A DNA stretch of 64,000 nt from Methylovorus glucosotrophus (GTDB lineage Bacteria; Pseudomonadota; Gammaproteobacteria; Burkholderiales; Methylophilaceae). A model generated the notes under the pieces. The model searched no databases. It was not told the origin of the DNA and worked only from the letters and a program-made list of their open reading frames with translations. The stretch is taken from assembly GCF_009858335.1 (NCBI RefSeq), contig NZ_VMSE01000001.1, forward strand, positions 1 to 64,000, given 5' to 3'. Positions 18,565 through 26,737 of the stretch are shown piece by piece. A program made the position numbers and the translations under genes. The stretch's first letter is position 1; every line of letters starts with the position of its first letter.

Positions 18565-19463
18565 AATTCAGCATTTACCAAAGCAGCCGCAAAGGGCCGC
18601 GCGCGCATAATCAGGACCGGCTGGCCTATGCTTACAGCCGCGATGCCGTGCTGATGGTGCTGGCCGATGGCATGGGTGGCCATCGCCACGGTGAAGTGGC
18701 GGCTCGCATGGCCGTCAAAACCCTGACCGAGGATTTCAAAAAAAGAGCGGTAGACCTGCTACCGCATCCCGGACGTTACCTGATGGAGCAAATCCAGATC
18801 ATTCATCAGGCCCTGCATCAACTCAAGCACACCCAGCATATGCTCGAGGCACCATGCACTACCATCGTGGCCGCCATTATTCAGCAGCATCGTCTGTACA
18901 CCGCCCATGTGGGCGACTCCCGCCTTTATCATTTCCGCAGCGGGCGCAGCATTTACCACACAGAGGATCACTCCGTGGTGCAAAAGATGTTTCGCCAGGG
19001 CTTGCTGCATCGCGATGAGATGGCGCGTCATCCGGAGCGTCACAAAATCTATAACTGCCTGGGCAGTAGCCATACGCCCAAAATCGAGCTGACGCCCCCG
19101 CGCAAGCTGATGGATGGCGACATTCTGCTGCTGTGCTCGGATGGCCTGTGGTCAGGCTTGAGCGAAGAACAAATGGCCGAGATGATCTACCAGCATCCGG
19201 TCGACATTGCCATTCCCAGGATGCTGGAAACTGCCGAGGAGCAAAATGGCAGTGAAGGCGACAATGCCAGTGCCATCGGGCTGCGTCTGGGCCAAGCCGA
19301 GCTGATGCTGTCTTCTCATGATATGGCGATGGGTGCCATCACCACCATTCTGAACCCGGTGACCGAAAGCGCAGGTCAGGCAGAAGATGTCGAGCTCAGC
19401 GAAGCGCAGATAGACCTGGCAATTGCCGAGATACAGGCCGCCATTAGCAAATCACGCGGCTAG
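18561..19463 (+). CDS. PP2C family protein serine/threonine phosphatase
   Basis: A metal-dependent phosphatase of 300 residues that probably reverses the work of the adjacent kinase. PP2C motifs are complete: AHNQDR (metal aspartate), VLADGMGGHRHGEVAA, HVGDSRLYHF, LLCSDGLWSGL and GDNASAIGL. A C-terminal tail of about 60 residues (from about 240) after the catalytic domain has no recognised domain. The family target proteins cannot be told from the sequence. Confidence 0.91.
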   Translation: MKFSIYQSSRKGPRAHNQDRLAYAYSRDAVLMVLADGMGGHRHGEVAARMAVKTLTEDFKKRAVDLLPHPGRYLMEQIQIIHQALHQLKHTQHMLEAPCTTIVAAIIQQHRLYTAHVGDSRLYHFRSGRSIYHTEDHSVVQKMFRQGLLHRDEMARHPERHKIYNCLGSSHTPKIELTPPRKLMDGDILLLCSDGLWSGLSEEQMAEMIYQHPVDIAIPRMLETAEEQNGSEGDNASAIGLRLGQAELMLSSHDMAMGAITTILNPVTESAGQAEDVELSEAQIDLAIAEIQAAISKSRG

Positions 19464-19491
19464 TCGCCTGCCAGGCGGCGCCGTTTCACGT

Positions 19492-19507
19492 GGAACCCGG
19501 CATTATT
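19492..19507. other. Candidate parS-like (ParB-binding) site
   Basis: CGTTTCACGTGGAACC matches 13 of 16 positions of the bacterial parS consensus TGTTTCACGTGAAACA, with the CACGTG centre intact. It lies in the intergenic region upstream of rph. One other near-match is at 47726-47741. ParB binding is not proven, and parAB is not in the window. Confidence 0.4.
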
Positions 19508-19558
19508 GAATTCCCCATGACTGGCTTATAATCAGGGTTTTGACAGAGCGAAACCATC

Positions 19559-20275
19559 ATGCGCCCCAGCCAGCGAGAAACCCACCAGCTACGCCCCATT
19601 GAAATCATCCGGCACTACACCAAGCATGCCGAGGGCTCGGTACTCGTCAAATTTGGCGATACCCATGTACTGTGCACCGCCAGCGTGGACGAAAAAGTAC
19701 CCGGGTTTTTGCGCGGCAAAAATCAGGGCTGGGTAACCGCAGAGTACGGCATGCTGCCCCGCTCTACCGGCAGCCGCATGGACCGCGAAGCGGCACGCGG
19801 CAAGCAGAGTGGGCGCACACAAGAAATTCAGCGCCTGATTGGCCGCTCCCTGCGCGCTATCATCGATCTGGAAAAACTGGGCGAGCGCAGCATACAGATA
19901 GACTGTGATGTGATTCAGGCTGACGGCGGCACCCGCACCGCCAGCATCACCGGCGCCTATGTCGCCCTGCATGATGCCATCAGCCGTTTGCTGGCGCAGG
20001 GTCTTATCAGCGAATCGCCCTTGCGTGATTCGGTCGCTGCGGTGTCGGTCGGTGTATACCAGGGCACGCCGGTGCTGGACCTTGACTACATTGAAGATTC
20101 AGACTGTGATACCGACATGAATGTCGTGATGACAGGCAGCGGCGGCTACGTGGAAATTCAGGGCACGGCTGAAGGTGTGCCGTTTCAGCGTGCCGATATG
20201 GATCGCATGCTGGACCTCGCCGCCGCAGGCATACGTGAGCTGACCAGCCTGCAAGCCAAGGCGCTGGGCTTGTAA
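19559..20275 (+). CDS. rph: Ribonuclease PH
   Basis: A phosphorolytic 3'-5' exoribonuclease that trims tRNA 3' ends. The 238-residue protein has typical blocks: [50 protein letters not shown] and [20 protein letters not shown], with the catalytic region [18 protein letters not shown]. Full length, no truncation. It is followed after 1 bp by rdgB. Confidence 0.97.
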   Translation: MRPSQRETHQLRPIEIIRHYTKHAEGSVLVKFGDTHVLCTASVDEKVPGFLRGKNQGWVTAEYGMLPRSTGSRMDREAARGKQSGRTQEIQRLIGRSLRAIIDLEKLGERSIQIDCDVIQADGGTRTASITGAYVALHDAISRLLAQGLISESPLRDSVAAVSVGVYQGTPVLDLDYIEDSDCDTDMNVVMTGSGGYVEIQGTAEGVPFQRADMDRMLDLAAAGIRELTSLQAKALGL

Positions 20276-20276
20276 C

Positions 20277-20882
20277 ATGGCGCTGCCCTTCAACCAACTG
20301 GTGATCGCCAGCGGCAACGCTGGCAAGTTGCGTGAGATCCGCCATCTGCTGGCGCCGCTCGACCTGGAAATCATCCCACAATCGACCCTGAATGTGCCGG
20401 AAGCGGAAGAGCCCTACTGCACGTTTATTGAAAATGCGTTGACCAAGGCGCGCCATGCCAGCCGCCATACCGGATTGCCCGCGCTGGCCGATGATTCCGG
20501 CCTGTGCGTGGATGCCCTGCAGGGCGCGCCTGGCGTGCTGTCAGCGCGTTATGCCGGTGAACCAAAATCGGATGCCCGTAATAATGCGAAACTGCTGGAG
20601 GTCATGCAGGGTCTCACCCAGCGGCAGGCACATTTTTATTGCGTGATCGTGCTGGTGCGGCATGCTGACGACCCGGAACCGCTGATTGCCGAAGGCGTAT
20701 GGCAAGGCGAGATACTGGACTCATTGCGCGGCGAAGATGGCTTCGGCTATGACCCTTTGTTTCTGGATGCCAAAACCGGCAAGACCGTCGCCGAATTACC
20801 CCTGGATATTAAGAGCCGCATCAGCCATCGAGGCCAGGCCATGGCCCGCTTGCTGCATAGGCTGGAGAGATTGGCAACATGA
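20277..20882 (+). CDS. rdgB: RdgB/HAM1 non-canonical purine NTP pyrophosphatase
   Basis: Removes dITP, XTP and similar purine nucleotides from the pool to protect DNA. The 201-residue protein has the family blocks LVIASGNAGKLREI, ENALTKARHAS, ADDSGLCVDALQGAPGVLSARYAG, and GEDGFGYDPLF with SHRGQAM at the end. It follows rph by 1 bp and overlaps the next small gene by 4 bp, so the group is one operon. Confidence 0.95.
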   Translation: MALPFNQLVIASGNAGKLREIRHLLAPLDLEIIPQSTLNVPEAEEPYCTFIENALTKARHASRHTGLPALADDSGLCVDALQGAPGVLSARYAGEPKSDARNNAKLLEVMQGLTQRQAHFYCVIVLVRHADDPEPLIAEGVWQGEILDSLRGEDGFGYDPLFLDAKTGKTVAELPLDIKSRISHRGQAMARLLHRLERLAT

Positions 20883-21097
20883 GTAGCAACGACTGGCCCA
20901 AATGGGTACGTGATGACAACAGCGTGGTCTCCTGCACCGAAAAAGTGAAGGTGATGACCGAGAATTTTGACGAGCTGAAACAGATTGCGCAGGATGCGCT
21001 GGAGGACGGCCTGTTGATGGAAGTCTCCGAGCAGCAGATGCGTGACGCCTTGCACCAGCTGGTCGACAGCCTGATCAATCCGTACAACAAAGCTTAG
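20879..21097 (+). CDS. Small conserved-context protein of unknown function
   Basis: I do not recognise this 72-residue protein. It is acidic and mostly helical, with WPKWVRDDNSVVSC at the start and a heptad-like helix (NFDELKQIAQDALEDGLLM) after it. It has no signal peptide and one cysteine (Cys19). The start overlaps the rdgB stop as ATGA and hemW follows after 16 bp, so it is surely within the rph-rdgB-hemW operon and likely translated. Confidence 0.75.
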   Translation: MSSNDWPKWVRDDNSVVSCTEKVKVMTENFDELKQIAQDALEDGLLMEVSEQQMRDALHQLVDSLINPYNKA

Positions 21098-21113
21098 CGC
21101 TTATCCGCGCCGC

Positions 21114-22331
21114 ATGATACCCATCATTCCGATTGCGCCTGCCCCGGTGACTGAAAATCCGCTGGTCGGCCAGCTCACCAGCAGCGGCCTGCGCAATCCG
21201 CCACCACTCAGCCTGTATATCCATATCCCCTGGTGCGTGCGCAAATGCCCTTATTGCGATTTCAATTCACATGAGTCGCGCAACCCTATCCCGGAAAGCG
21301 CCTATGTTGATGCGCTGATTGCCGACCTTGAGCAAGCCACGCCGCTGGTATGGGGCCGCAAGGTGCGCAGCATCTTTTTTGGTGGTGGCACGCCCAGCCT
21401 GTTCAGTGCGGAGTCCATAGACCGCATTCTCAGTCATGTGCGCATGCTCACACCGCTGGAATACGAAGCGGAAATCACGCTGGAAGCCAACCCTGGTACT
21501 TTTGAAGCGGAACGCTTTGCAGGCTACCGTGATGCCGGGGTCAACCGCATTTCCATTGGTATACAAAGTTTTAATCCGCGCCATTTGCAGGCCTTGGGGC
21601 GCATACATAACAGCGAAGAAGCGCAATACGCCGCCGAGCACGCCATCAAGATTTTCGGCAACGTCAATCTGGATTTAATGTACGCGCTGCCTGAACAAAC
21701 GCTGGAAGAAGCGCTGCAGGATATGCGCACCGCCATTGCGTTAGGCCCCACGCACATCTCCGCTTATCACCTGACACTGGAACCCAACACCCCGTTTTAC
21801 TACAAGCCACCGGCTCTGCCCGACGATGACACCAGCGCCACCATGCAGGAAGCCATCGAACATCTGCTGGCAGAACATGGCTATGGCCATTACGAAACCT
21901 CGGCCTTTGGCAAAGCGGGCAAACGTTGTCGGCATAACCTGAATTACTGGGTGTTTGGGGATTATCTGGGCATCGGTGCGGGCGCTCACAGCAAGCTGAG
22001 CTTTCACGACCGCATTCTGCGGCAATCCCGCATCAAGCAACCCAATGCTTACATGAAAGCCGTGGCAGAAACCGGCCACATTGAGGAAGAACGCCTGCTG
22101 GACCGGGCTGACCTCGGCTTTGAATTCATGATGAATGCCCTGCGCCTGACCGAAGGCTTTGACCCCATGCTGTTTACCACCATGACAGGACAGGCACTCA
22201 GCACGGTGGAACCGGCCCTGCAGCAGGCCGAGCAGCGCGGGCTGATCACCCGCACGCCGGAGCTGATTGCCCCCACCGCGCTGGGGCAGCGCTTTTTGAA
22301 TGAGCTGTTGCAACTCTTTCTGGAAGAATAA
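21114..22331 (+). CDS. hemW: HemW, radical SAM heme chaperone (HemN-like)
   Basis: A 405-residue radical SAM protein of the HemW type, a heme-binding chaperone that supplies heme to respiratory enzymes; older annotation calls it coproporphyrinogen III oxidase-like. The cluster motif is CVRKCPYCDFNSH (CxxxCxxC), with FFGGGTPSLF for SAM binding and the HemN C-terminal domain after residue 300. True HemN has an extra N-terminal part with a fourth cysteine, which is absent here. A proline-rich N-terminal extension of about 30 residues precedes the core, so a later start is possible. Confidence 0.92.
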   Translation: MIPIIPIAPAPVTENPLVGQLTSSGLRNPPPLSLYIHIPWCVRKCPYCDFNSHESRNPIPESAYVDALIADLEQATPLVWGRKVRSIFFGGGTPSLFSAESIDRILSHVRMLTPLEYEAEITLEANPGTFEAERFAGYRDAGVNRISIGIQSFNPRHLQALGRIHNSEEAQYAAEHAIKIFGNVNLDLMYALPEQTLEEALQDMRTAIALGPTHISAYHLTLEPNTPFYYKPPALPDDDTSATMQEAIEHLLAEHGYGHYETSAFGKAGKRCRHNLNYWVFGDYLGIGAGAHSKLSFHDRILRQSRIKQPNAYMKAVAETGHIEEERLLDRADLGFEFMMNALRLTEGFDPMLFTTMTGQALSTVEPALQQAEQRGLITRTPELIAPTALGQRFLNELLQLFLEE

Positions 22332-22397
22332 ACAGCGCAGTAACCGCGCCAGAGGTCCCAGTCTCGCGGCAGATCACACTCGATCTACCAGCCCGGC

Positions 22398-25028
22398 TTA
22401 ATAAAGCCCGTTGAATGTTCTGGTCGGTAAGTCCGTACTTAATACGGATTGCAGCGATTCAAACAATACCCGTAAAAACAGCATGCCCGTCTCGTCCCTG
22501 TACTGCGGTGCATTGCGCTCGGAGAGCGCACCGCCGATCTGCAGCCTGTCGTTGATGCGCCAGACACCAGTCGCTTCCGCGGTATAGCTCATGCCATTAT
22601 TTTTGCTGGAGGCATAGCTATTGCCGTCGTCATTGCCGGGAAACCACGGCGAGGCCGCTTCGGCGATGGACACGGTGGCAAACGCCAGACGCCCCTTCAC
22701 GATAAACTGCTGGTTTTCACGAGTTAAAAAGTCCAGCGCCGGGCCTATGCTAACAAAGCGTTCCGGGCTGAAATATCCCCCATGCCCCAGCGTGAAATGA
22801 CTGAGATTTTTTTGATAATGGTCATAATTGAACCCCAACCCCAGCACCGCATATGAAAATGCTGGCAAGTCGAGGTTTTTGCCCACACTGGCAAACACAC
22901 CCGCATGGCGATTCGTCTCCACACTCTCGCCGTCCAGATATTCCAGGTTAATGGCAGCGCTCACGGACCAGTTATTCCCCAGTTGCTGCAGGCCATTCAA
23001 ACGAACACCTTTGCGCAGCACGCGCCCCCATTGCTTGCCGGTATAGGGGTCACGCATACCGGTATACGACAGGATGGATTCACGCACCGGCTCTACATAC
23101 AAACTGCTGGTGAGCGTCGCCAGTTTGCTCATGCTCTGATGCGCCACATAGCCCGTTGGGCGGCTGCTGACCTCGCCGTTATCCGGCGTCATGCCCAAGG
23201 CGATATCCCACACATCGTCGCGCCAGCTCACTCGCGGCTCCAGGCCGGTGGTAGAGGTGGTTGGGGAATAGCGCCAGGCACCGGAACTGCCAGAGCCCAC
23301 CAGCGCATCGCGTGACAATGTGCCGCTATCCAGACGGACCTCGCGCAATGACACATTCAGCTCGCCATAGTTACCCGTCGGCATGCTGGCCTCCAGCACC
23401 GGTACCTGACGTATGCTCAACTGCGATAAGCCCTGCGTGCCACTCTTGTCGCGCAACGCGATCCCGGCACCGGCCTGTGGCGCGGCTATGCCACCGGCAT
23501 CGCCATAGGTGTCAGCATCCAGCGCGCGCGCTTCAAAAAAACGCTTCTGCCCAAACAGCCCTGCCGCCACATGATGCTTGTATTGGCTGGCCAGCGGCTC
23601 AGTGGTCGCCAGCGGAGCTATGTCATCTGCCCGGTCCAGCTTGAGATAACTCGCCATGACGCCCGCGGCACTTTCTTCATCCGGCTGCGCCCGGTAAAGG
23701 CTGGCAAACACATCGGCAGCCTGTGTGGTATTCCCCAATCCAAACTGGGACCAGGCCTCCATCAGCGAGGCATAGCGAGGCAAGGCCCCGGCCTGCTTTG
23801 CCTGCTGCAAGTAGTTCAGCGTCTGCTGACTATCCTGTTGCCCGTAGGCCTGTTTTGCCAGTGCCAGGTAAGCATTCAGCAGCAGATCATTACGCCCGGC
23901 ATCGTTCGCCGGCAAGCCCTGGGCCACCGTAATCGCTTCTTCGTGATTTTGCTCGCGCGCGAAGACCAAGGCGAGGCCATAGCGTGCATTGTCATTCTGC
24001 GGGTCCATTGCCAGTGCGGTCGCAAACAAATCCTGCGCTGCGGCCAGTCGCTCCAGCTTGAAGTCATGCCAGGCCACCAGCAATAGCTGGCTGATATCTT
24101 TTCGGGCCACGATCTCTGGCTGCAACTGCTCAAACAGGCGGTCCACCCTGGCATTGTCATGCTGCTTGATGGCAAGCGCCAGACCCTCTACCCCGTTCTG
24201 GTATACCAGTTGCTGAAAAAGCTCCTCACCACGCGCCGTACGCGAGGTGGCCGCACCAAGCGCAATCAAGGCCTCCCATTCCTCACGGCTGAGCCAGTGT
24301 TGGGCTTTGTACAGAGTGGCGAGCCTGTCTTCTTCCTTCTCGCACTGGGTGACCAGATGCTGCAGCTGCGCTTGCAAGGATTCGCGCTGCCCCAGCGTCG
24401 CGCGGGCGGCGGCCAGTGCCCAGGCCTTGTCTATGGCCGCGCAGGAGAAGGCTTCCGGGTATTGCTCACCCAGCTTCACCAGCGCCTCGGTATCCTGCTC
24501 GCGGATGACCTGCTCCAGGCGTTGCTCCCTACGCTTTTGCGCCAGCAGCCCCACCAGCTCAGACGGCGCTTTCCAGTCCGGATACTGACTCTGCAGCCTG
24601 GCAATGCCCTGCTCCACAAGGTCATACTCATGCTGGTTGAATAGCTTCCACAGGGGGCGGGTATCAGGCGCGCTGGGTGCGGCGTCTTGCTTGGCAGCTA
24701 CCGCAGCCGGCGCTTTTTTTGCGGGCGTCAGAAAACTGGAAAGCGGCACATTGTTGATCAGCGGCTGGCTTTGCACGCGGCCATTTTTCTCTGGCGTTTG
24801 CGATTCGATGGCATCGGATACCGCCTTGGGTTCGCTGATGACATTGGACGGCACAGCCTTGATGGTTGCCTGTGATGCATTTGATTCCTGCTCTGCGACG
24901 ACTGCCCATGCAGATGGGGTGGCCGTCACCGCGCGCATATTGCCAGCGGCCTCGTCTGCACAAGCAATAACCGGGCATTCGGCCAAGCCGGCCACGGACA
25001 GCATCACCACCAGAGCCTTGTATTTCAA
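22398..25028 (-). CDS. bcsC: Cellulose synthase outer-membrane export subunit (BcsC-like)
   Basis: An 876-residue secreted protein with a signal peptide (KYKALVVMLSVAGLAECPVIACA). About residues 110-540 contain TPR-like helical repeats for a periplasmic scaffold. The last 290 residues or so form a beta-barrel of the BcsC type (GGYFSPERFVSIGP, and LFLRVLFES near the end) that lets the glucan chain through the outer membrane. It is shorter than E. coli BcsC (about 1150 residues), so there are fewer TPRs. The start overlaps the stop of bcsZ as ATGA, so the two are coupled. Confidence 0.88.
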   Translation of the reverse strand: MKYKALVVMLSVAGLAECPVIACADEAAGNMRAVTATPSAWAVVAEQESNASQATIKAVPSNVISEPKAVSDAIESQTPEKNGRVQSQPLINNVPLSSFLTPAKKAPAAVAAKQDAAPSAPDTRPLWKLFNQHEYDLVEQGIARLQSQYPDWKAPSELVGLLAQKRREQRLEQVIREQDTEALVKLGEQYPEAFSCAAIDKAWALAAARATLGQRESLQAQLQHLVTQCEKEEDRLATLYKAQHWLSREEWEALIALGAATSRTARGEELFQQLVYQNGVEGLALAIKQHDNARVDRLFEQLQPEIVARKDISQLLLVAWHDFKLERLAAAQDLFATALAMDPQNDNARYGLALVFAREQNHEEAITVAQGLPANDAGRNDLLLNAYLALAKQAYGQQDSQQTLNYLQQAKQAGALPRYASLMEAWSQFGLGNTTQAADVFASLYRAQPDEESAAGVMASYLKLDRADDIAPLATTEPLASQYKHHVAAGLFGQKRFFEARALDADTYGDAGGIAAPQAGAGIALRDKSGTQGLSQLSIRQVPVLEASMPTGNYGELNVSLREVRLDSGTLSRDALVGSGSSGAWRYSPTTSTTGLEPRVSWRDDVWDIALGMTPDNGEVSSRPTGYVAHQSMSKLATLTSSLYVEPVRESILSYTGMRDPYTGKQWGRVLRKGVRLNGLQQLGNNWSVSAAINLEYLDGESVETNRHAGVFASVGKNLDLPAFSYAVLGLGFNYDHYQKNLSHFTLGHGGYFSPERFVSIGPALDFLTRENQQFIVKGRLAFATVSIAEAASPWFPGNDDGNSYASSKNNGMSYTAEATGVWRINDRLQIGGALSERNAPQYRDETGMLFLRVLFESLQSVLSTDLPTRTFNGLY

Positions 25029-26053
25029 CGTGCCTGCTCCCCGACCATCATATCGGCCAGCAGCAACAGCGTGGCCGAGTAATAATCCTGCGTGTTGATC
25101 GGATAGTCAGGCCGGGGCGCTACCGCTGGAAAACGGCATGTGAGGTCGGCAATATTGAGTATGCCGGGCGCCGCACCATACGGGGCCACTGCATCGTTTT
25201 CCATGCTGACGGTAGGCGGCAGATACGGGGTTTTCTGGTAATAGCCCCAGAACGCCTGGAAAGGTGCCAGCAGGTTGGCGTTGGCTTTTTTGCCCCACAT
25301 GAGGAAAAACGGCACGCGCACTGCGTCATACCCAAATTGCGCCGGGAACCCTGGCGCTGGCGTCACCTTGCTGCCGAGCTGCACCCAGTCAGTGGGCAAC
25401 TGCCATTTGCCAAAATGACTTTCACGGATGATGGCGACGCCGCTCTCGCCCAGTTGATCCCACAGCGGGTCCGGCGCATACCGACTGAAATCATTCAAGG
25501 CCGGAAAAATCCAGTAAGACAGATTGACGATCTGGCCAGCGGGTTTTTCAAAACCTGCCGAGCCGGGCAGAATCACGGGGCCCCACTTGCTCGGCTTTAC
25601 CAGTAGCCGCTTCACATCGTTGAGAATTGCCTCTGCTGCCTTTTTATACGCGGGCACATGCCATTTATCCGCGGCGCGCAGCAACGCCCACGCCACATAC
25701 AAGTCGCCATCCGTGGCATTGTTGAAGTCGTTCACCCCTTGTTTGGTGGTCCAGCGCCAGGCGAGCAAGCGATCCTTGCGCACCTGCAGTGCGCTTTGCG
25801 TCCACTGCCACAGCCGATCAAAGGTTTTTTGATCGTTGTAATGCACAGCCAGCAGCATGGTGACGCCCTGGCCTTCGGAATGGCTGATGCCGCCATTGCC
25901 CACATCCACCACCCGCCCCTCGGCCAGCACAAAGCGCTGCTTGAATTCCGTCCAATCGGCCTGGCCTGCCATGGCAGAAGCGCTGCCAAATTGAACTAGC
26001 AAACCCAGCAGCAGTGCCTTAAAGTAAGATAAAGACTTATCCCTCATAAACAT
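25025..26053 (-). CDS. bcsZ: Periplasmic endo-1,4-beta-glucanase, GH8 (BcsZ)
   Basis: A family 8 glycoside hydrolase that trims nascent cellulose. From ATG 26053, which has GAGAG upstream, it has 342 residues with a signal peptide ending in ASAMA. The probable acid glutamate is in HSEGQGV and the probable base aspartate in DGDLYVAWALLRA. The frame extends 24 codons upstream into the divergent cyclase-like gene, which I judge not to be used. Because that gene lies between bcsB and bcsZ on the other strand, bcsZ-bcsC must have their own promoter or be read through antisense to it. Confidence 0.9.
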   Translation of the reverse strand: MFMRDKSLSYFKALLLGLLVQFGSASAMAGQADWTEFKQRFVLAEGRVVDVGNGGISHSEGQGVTMLLAVHYNDQKTFDRLWQWTQSALQVRKDRLLAWRWTTKQGVNDFNNATDGDLYVAWALLRAADKWHVPAYKKAAEAILNDVKRLLVKPSKWGPVILPGSAGFEKPAGQIVNLSYWIFPALNDFSRYAPDPLWDQLGESGVAIIRESHFGKWQLPTDWVQLGSKVTPAPGFPAQFGYDAVRVPFFLMWGKKANANLLAPFQAFWGYYQKTPYLPPTVSMENDAVAPYGAAPGILNIADLTCRFPAVAPRPDYPINTQDYYSATLLLLADMMVGEQAR

Positions 26054-26085
26054 AACGTCTCTCAAAAATGACTGACAGGGTAACG

Positions 26086-26730
26086 ATGACAGGCTCCGCA
26101 CAATTACAACAAGGGCATCCGGCACATGAAGCCCGGATGACCATTCAGGTTTTCAGCCACAGCGATGAGGCTTTGCAGCAAGTTCGTCAGCTGGCGCAAG
26201 AGGCGGTGACAGAACACACCGGCAGTATCAGCACGGAAGACGCGTACTGGGTCGCCCGCTTTGCCAGTACCGACGCCAGCCTCGAGGCCGCCATCGCCAT
26301 ACAGCGCGCGACTGACCTCTTCAATTTTGATAACGGCAGCCACCCGCCCATACTGTTGGGTATTCATATCGCATACGATGAAAATATCACGGCAGCTCTG
26401 CCACCCCCACCAGCGGCTTTTCTGCGTCCGGGGGAAATTCATCTGTCAGAAAGCGCATACCGCGCTATCCACCACGATCAGCCTATCAAATTCAGGACGG
26501 TGGATCATGCCAGCACCACCGCCTACAAAGCCATCTGGAAAATGCAGGAGTTCGAGCTGGCAGGCCCCGTGCATCATCAAGGCGCGCCTTCCGTTGGCTT
26601 TTTCATCAAGGTCATCCTCATTTGCCTGATCCCGTTTCTGCTGGTGCTTCTGTATACCTGGCGCGAGCCACTGCAGCACGGCTTAAGCTCGCTGGATGGC
26701 ACGCGCACCATTGATCACCAGCTGGAATAA
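26086..26730 (+). CDS. Tail-anchored protein with a degenerate class III nucleotide-cyclase-like domain
   Basis: Function unknown. The 214-residue protein (ATG 26086, with AGGG 5 bp upstream) has a cytoplasmic part that resembles class III adenylate/guanylate cyclases. WVARFASTDASLEAAIAIQRA (split as 55-75), LLGIHIAYDEN and LRPGEIHLSESAYRAI match the second half of that fold. The metal-binding aspartates and the usual GD motif are not seen, so it is probably catalytically dead and may bind a nucleotide. A single membrane segment lies at 171-191, followed by a short tail. It lies alone on the plus strand between bcsB and bcsZ, whose transcripts run the other way. A role in cellulose control is inferred from location only. 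Confidence 0.7.
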   Translation: MTGSAQLQQGHPAHEARMTIQVFSHSDEALQQVRQLAQEAVTEHTGSISTEDAYWVARFASTDASLEAAIAIQRATDLFNFDNGSHPPILLGIHIAYDENITAALPPPPAAFLRPGEIHLSESAYRAIHHDQPIKFRTVDHASTTAYKAIWKMQEFELAGPVHHQGAPSVGFFIKVILICLIPFLLVLLYTWREPLQHGLSSLDGTRTIDHQLE

Positions 26731-26737
26731 AGCCACT

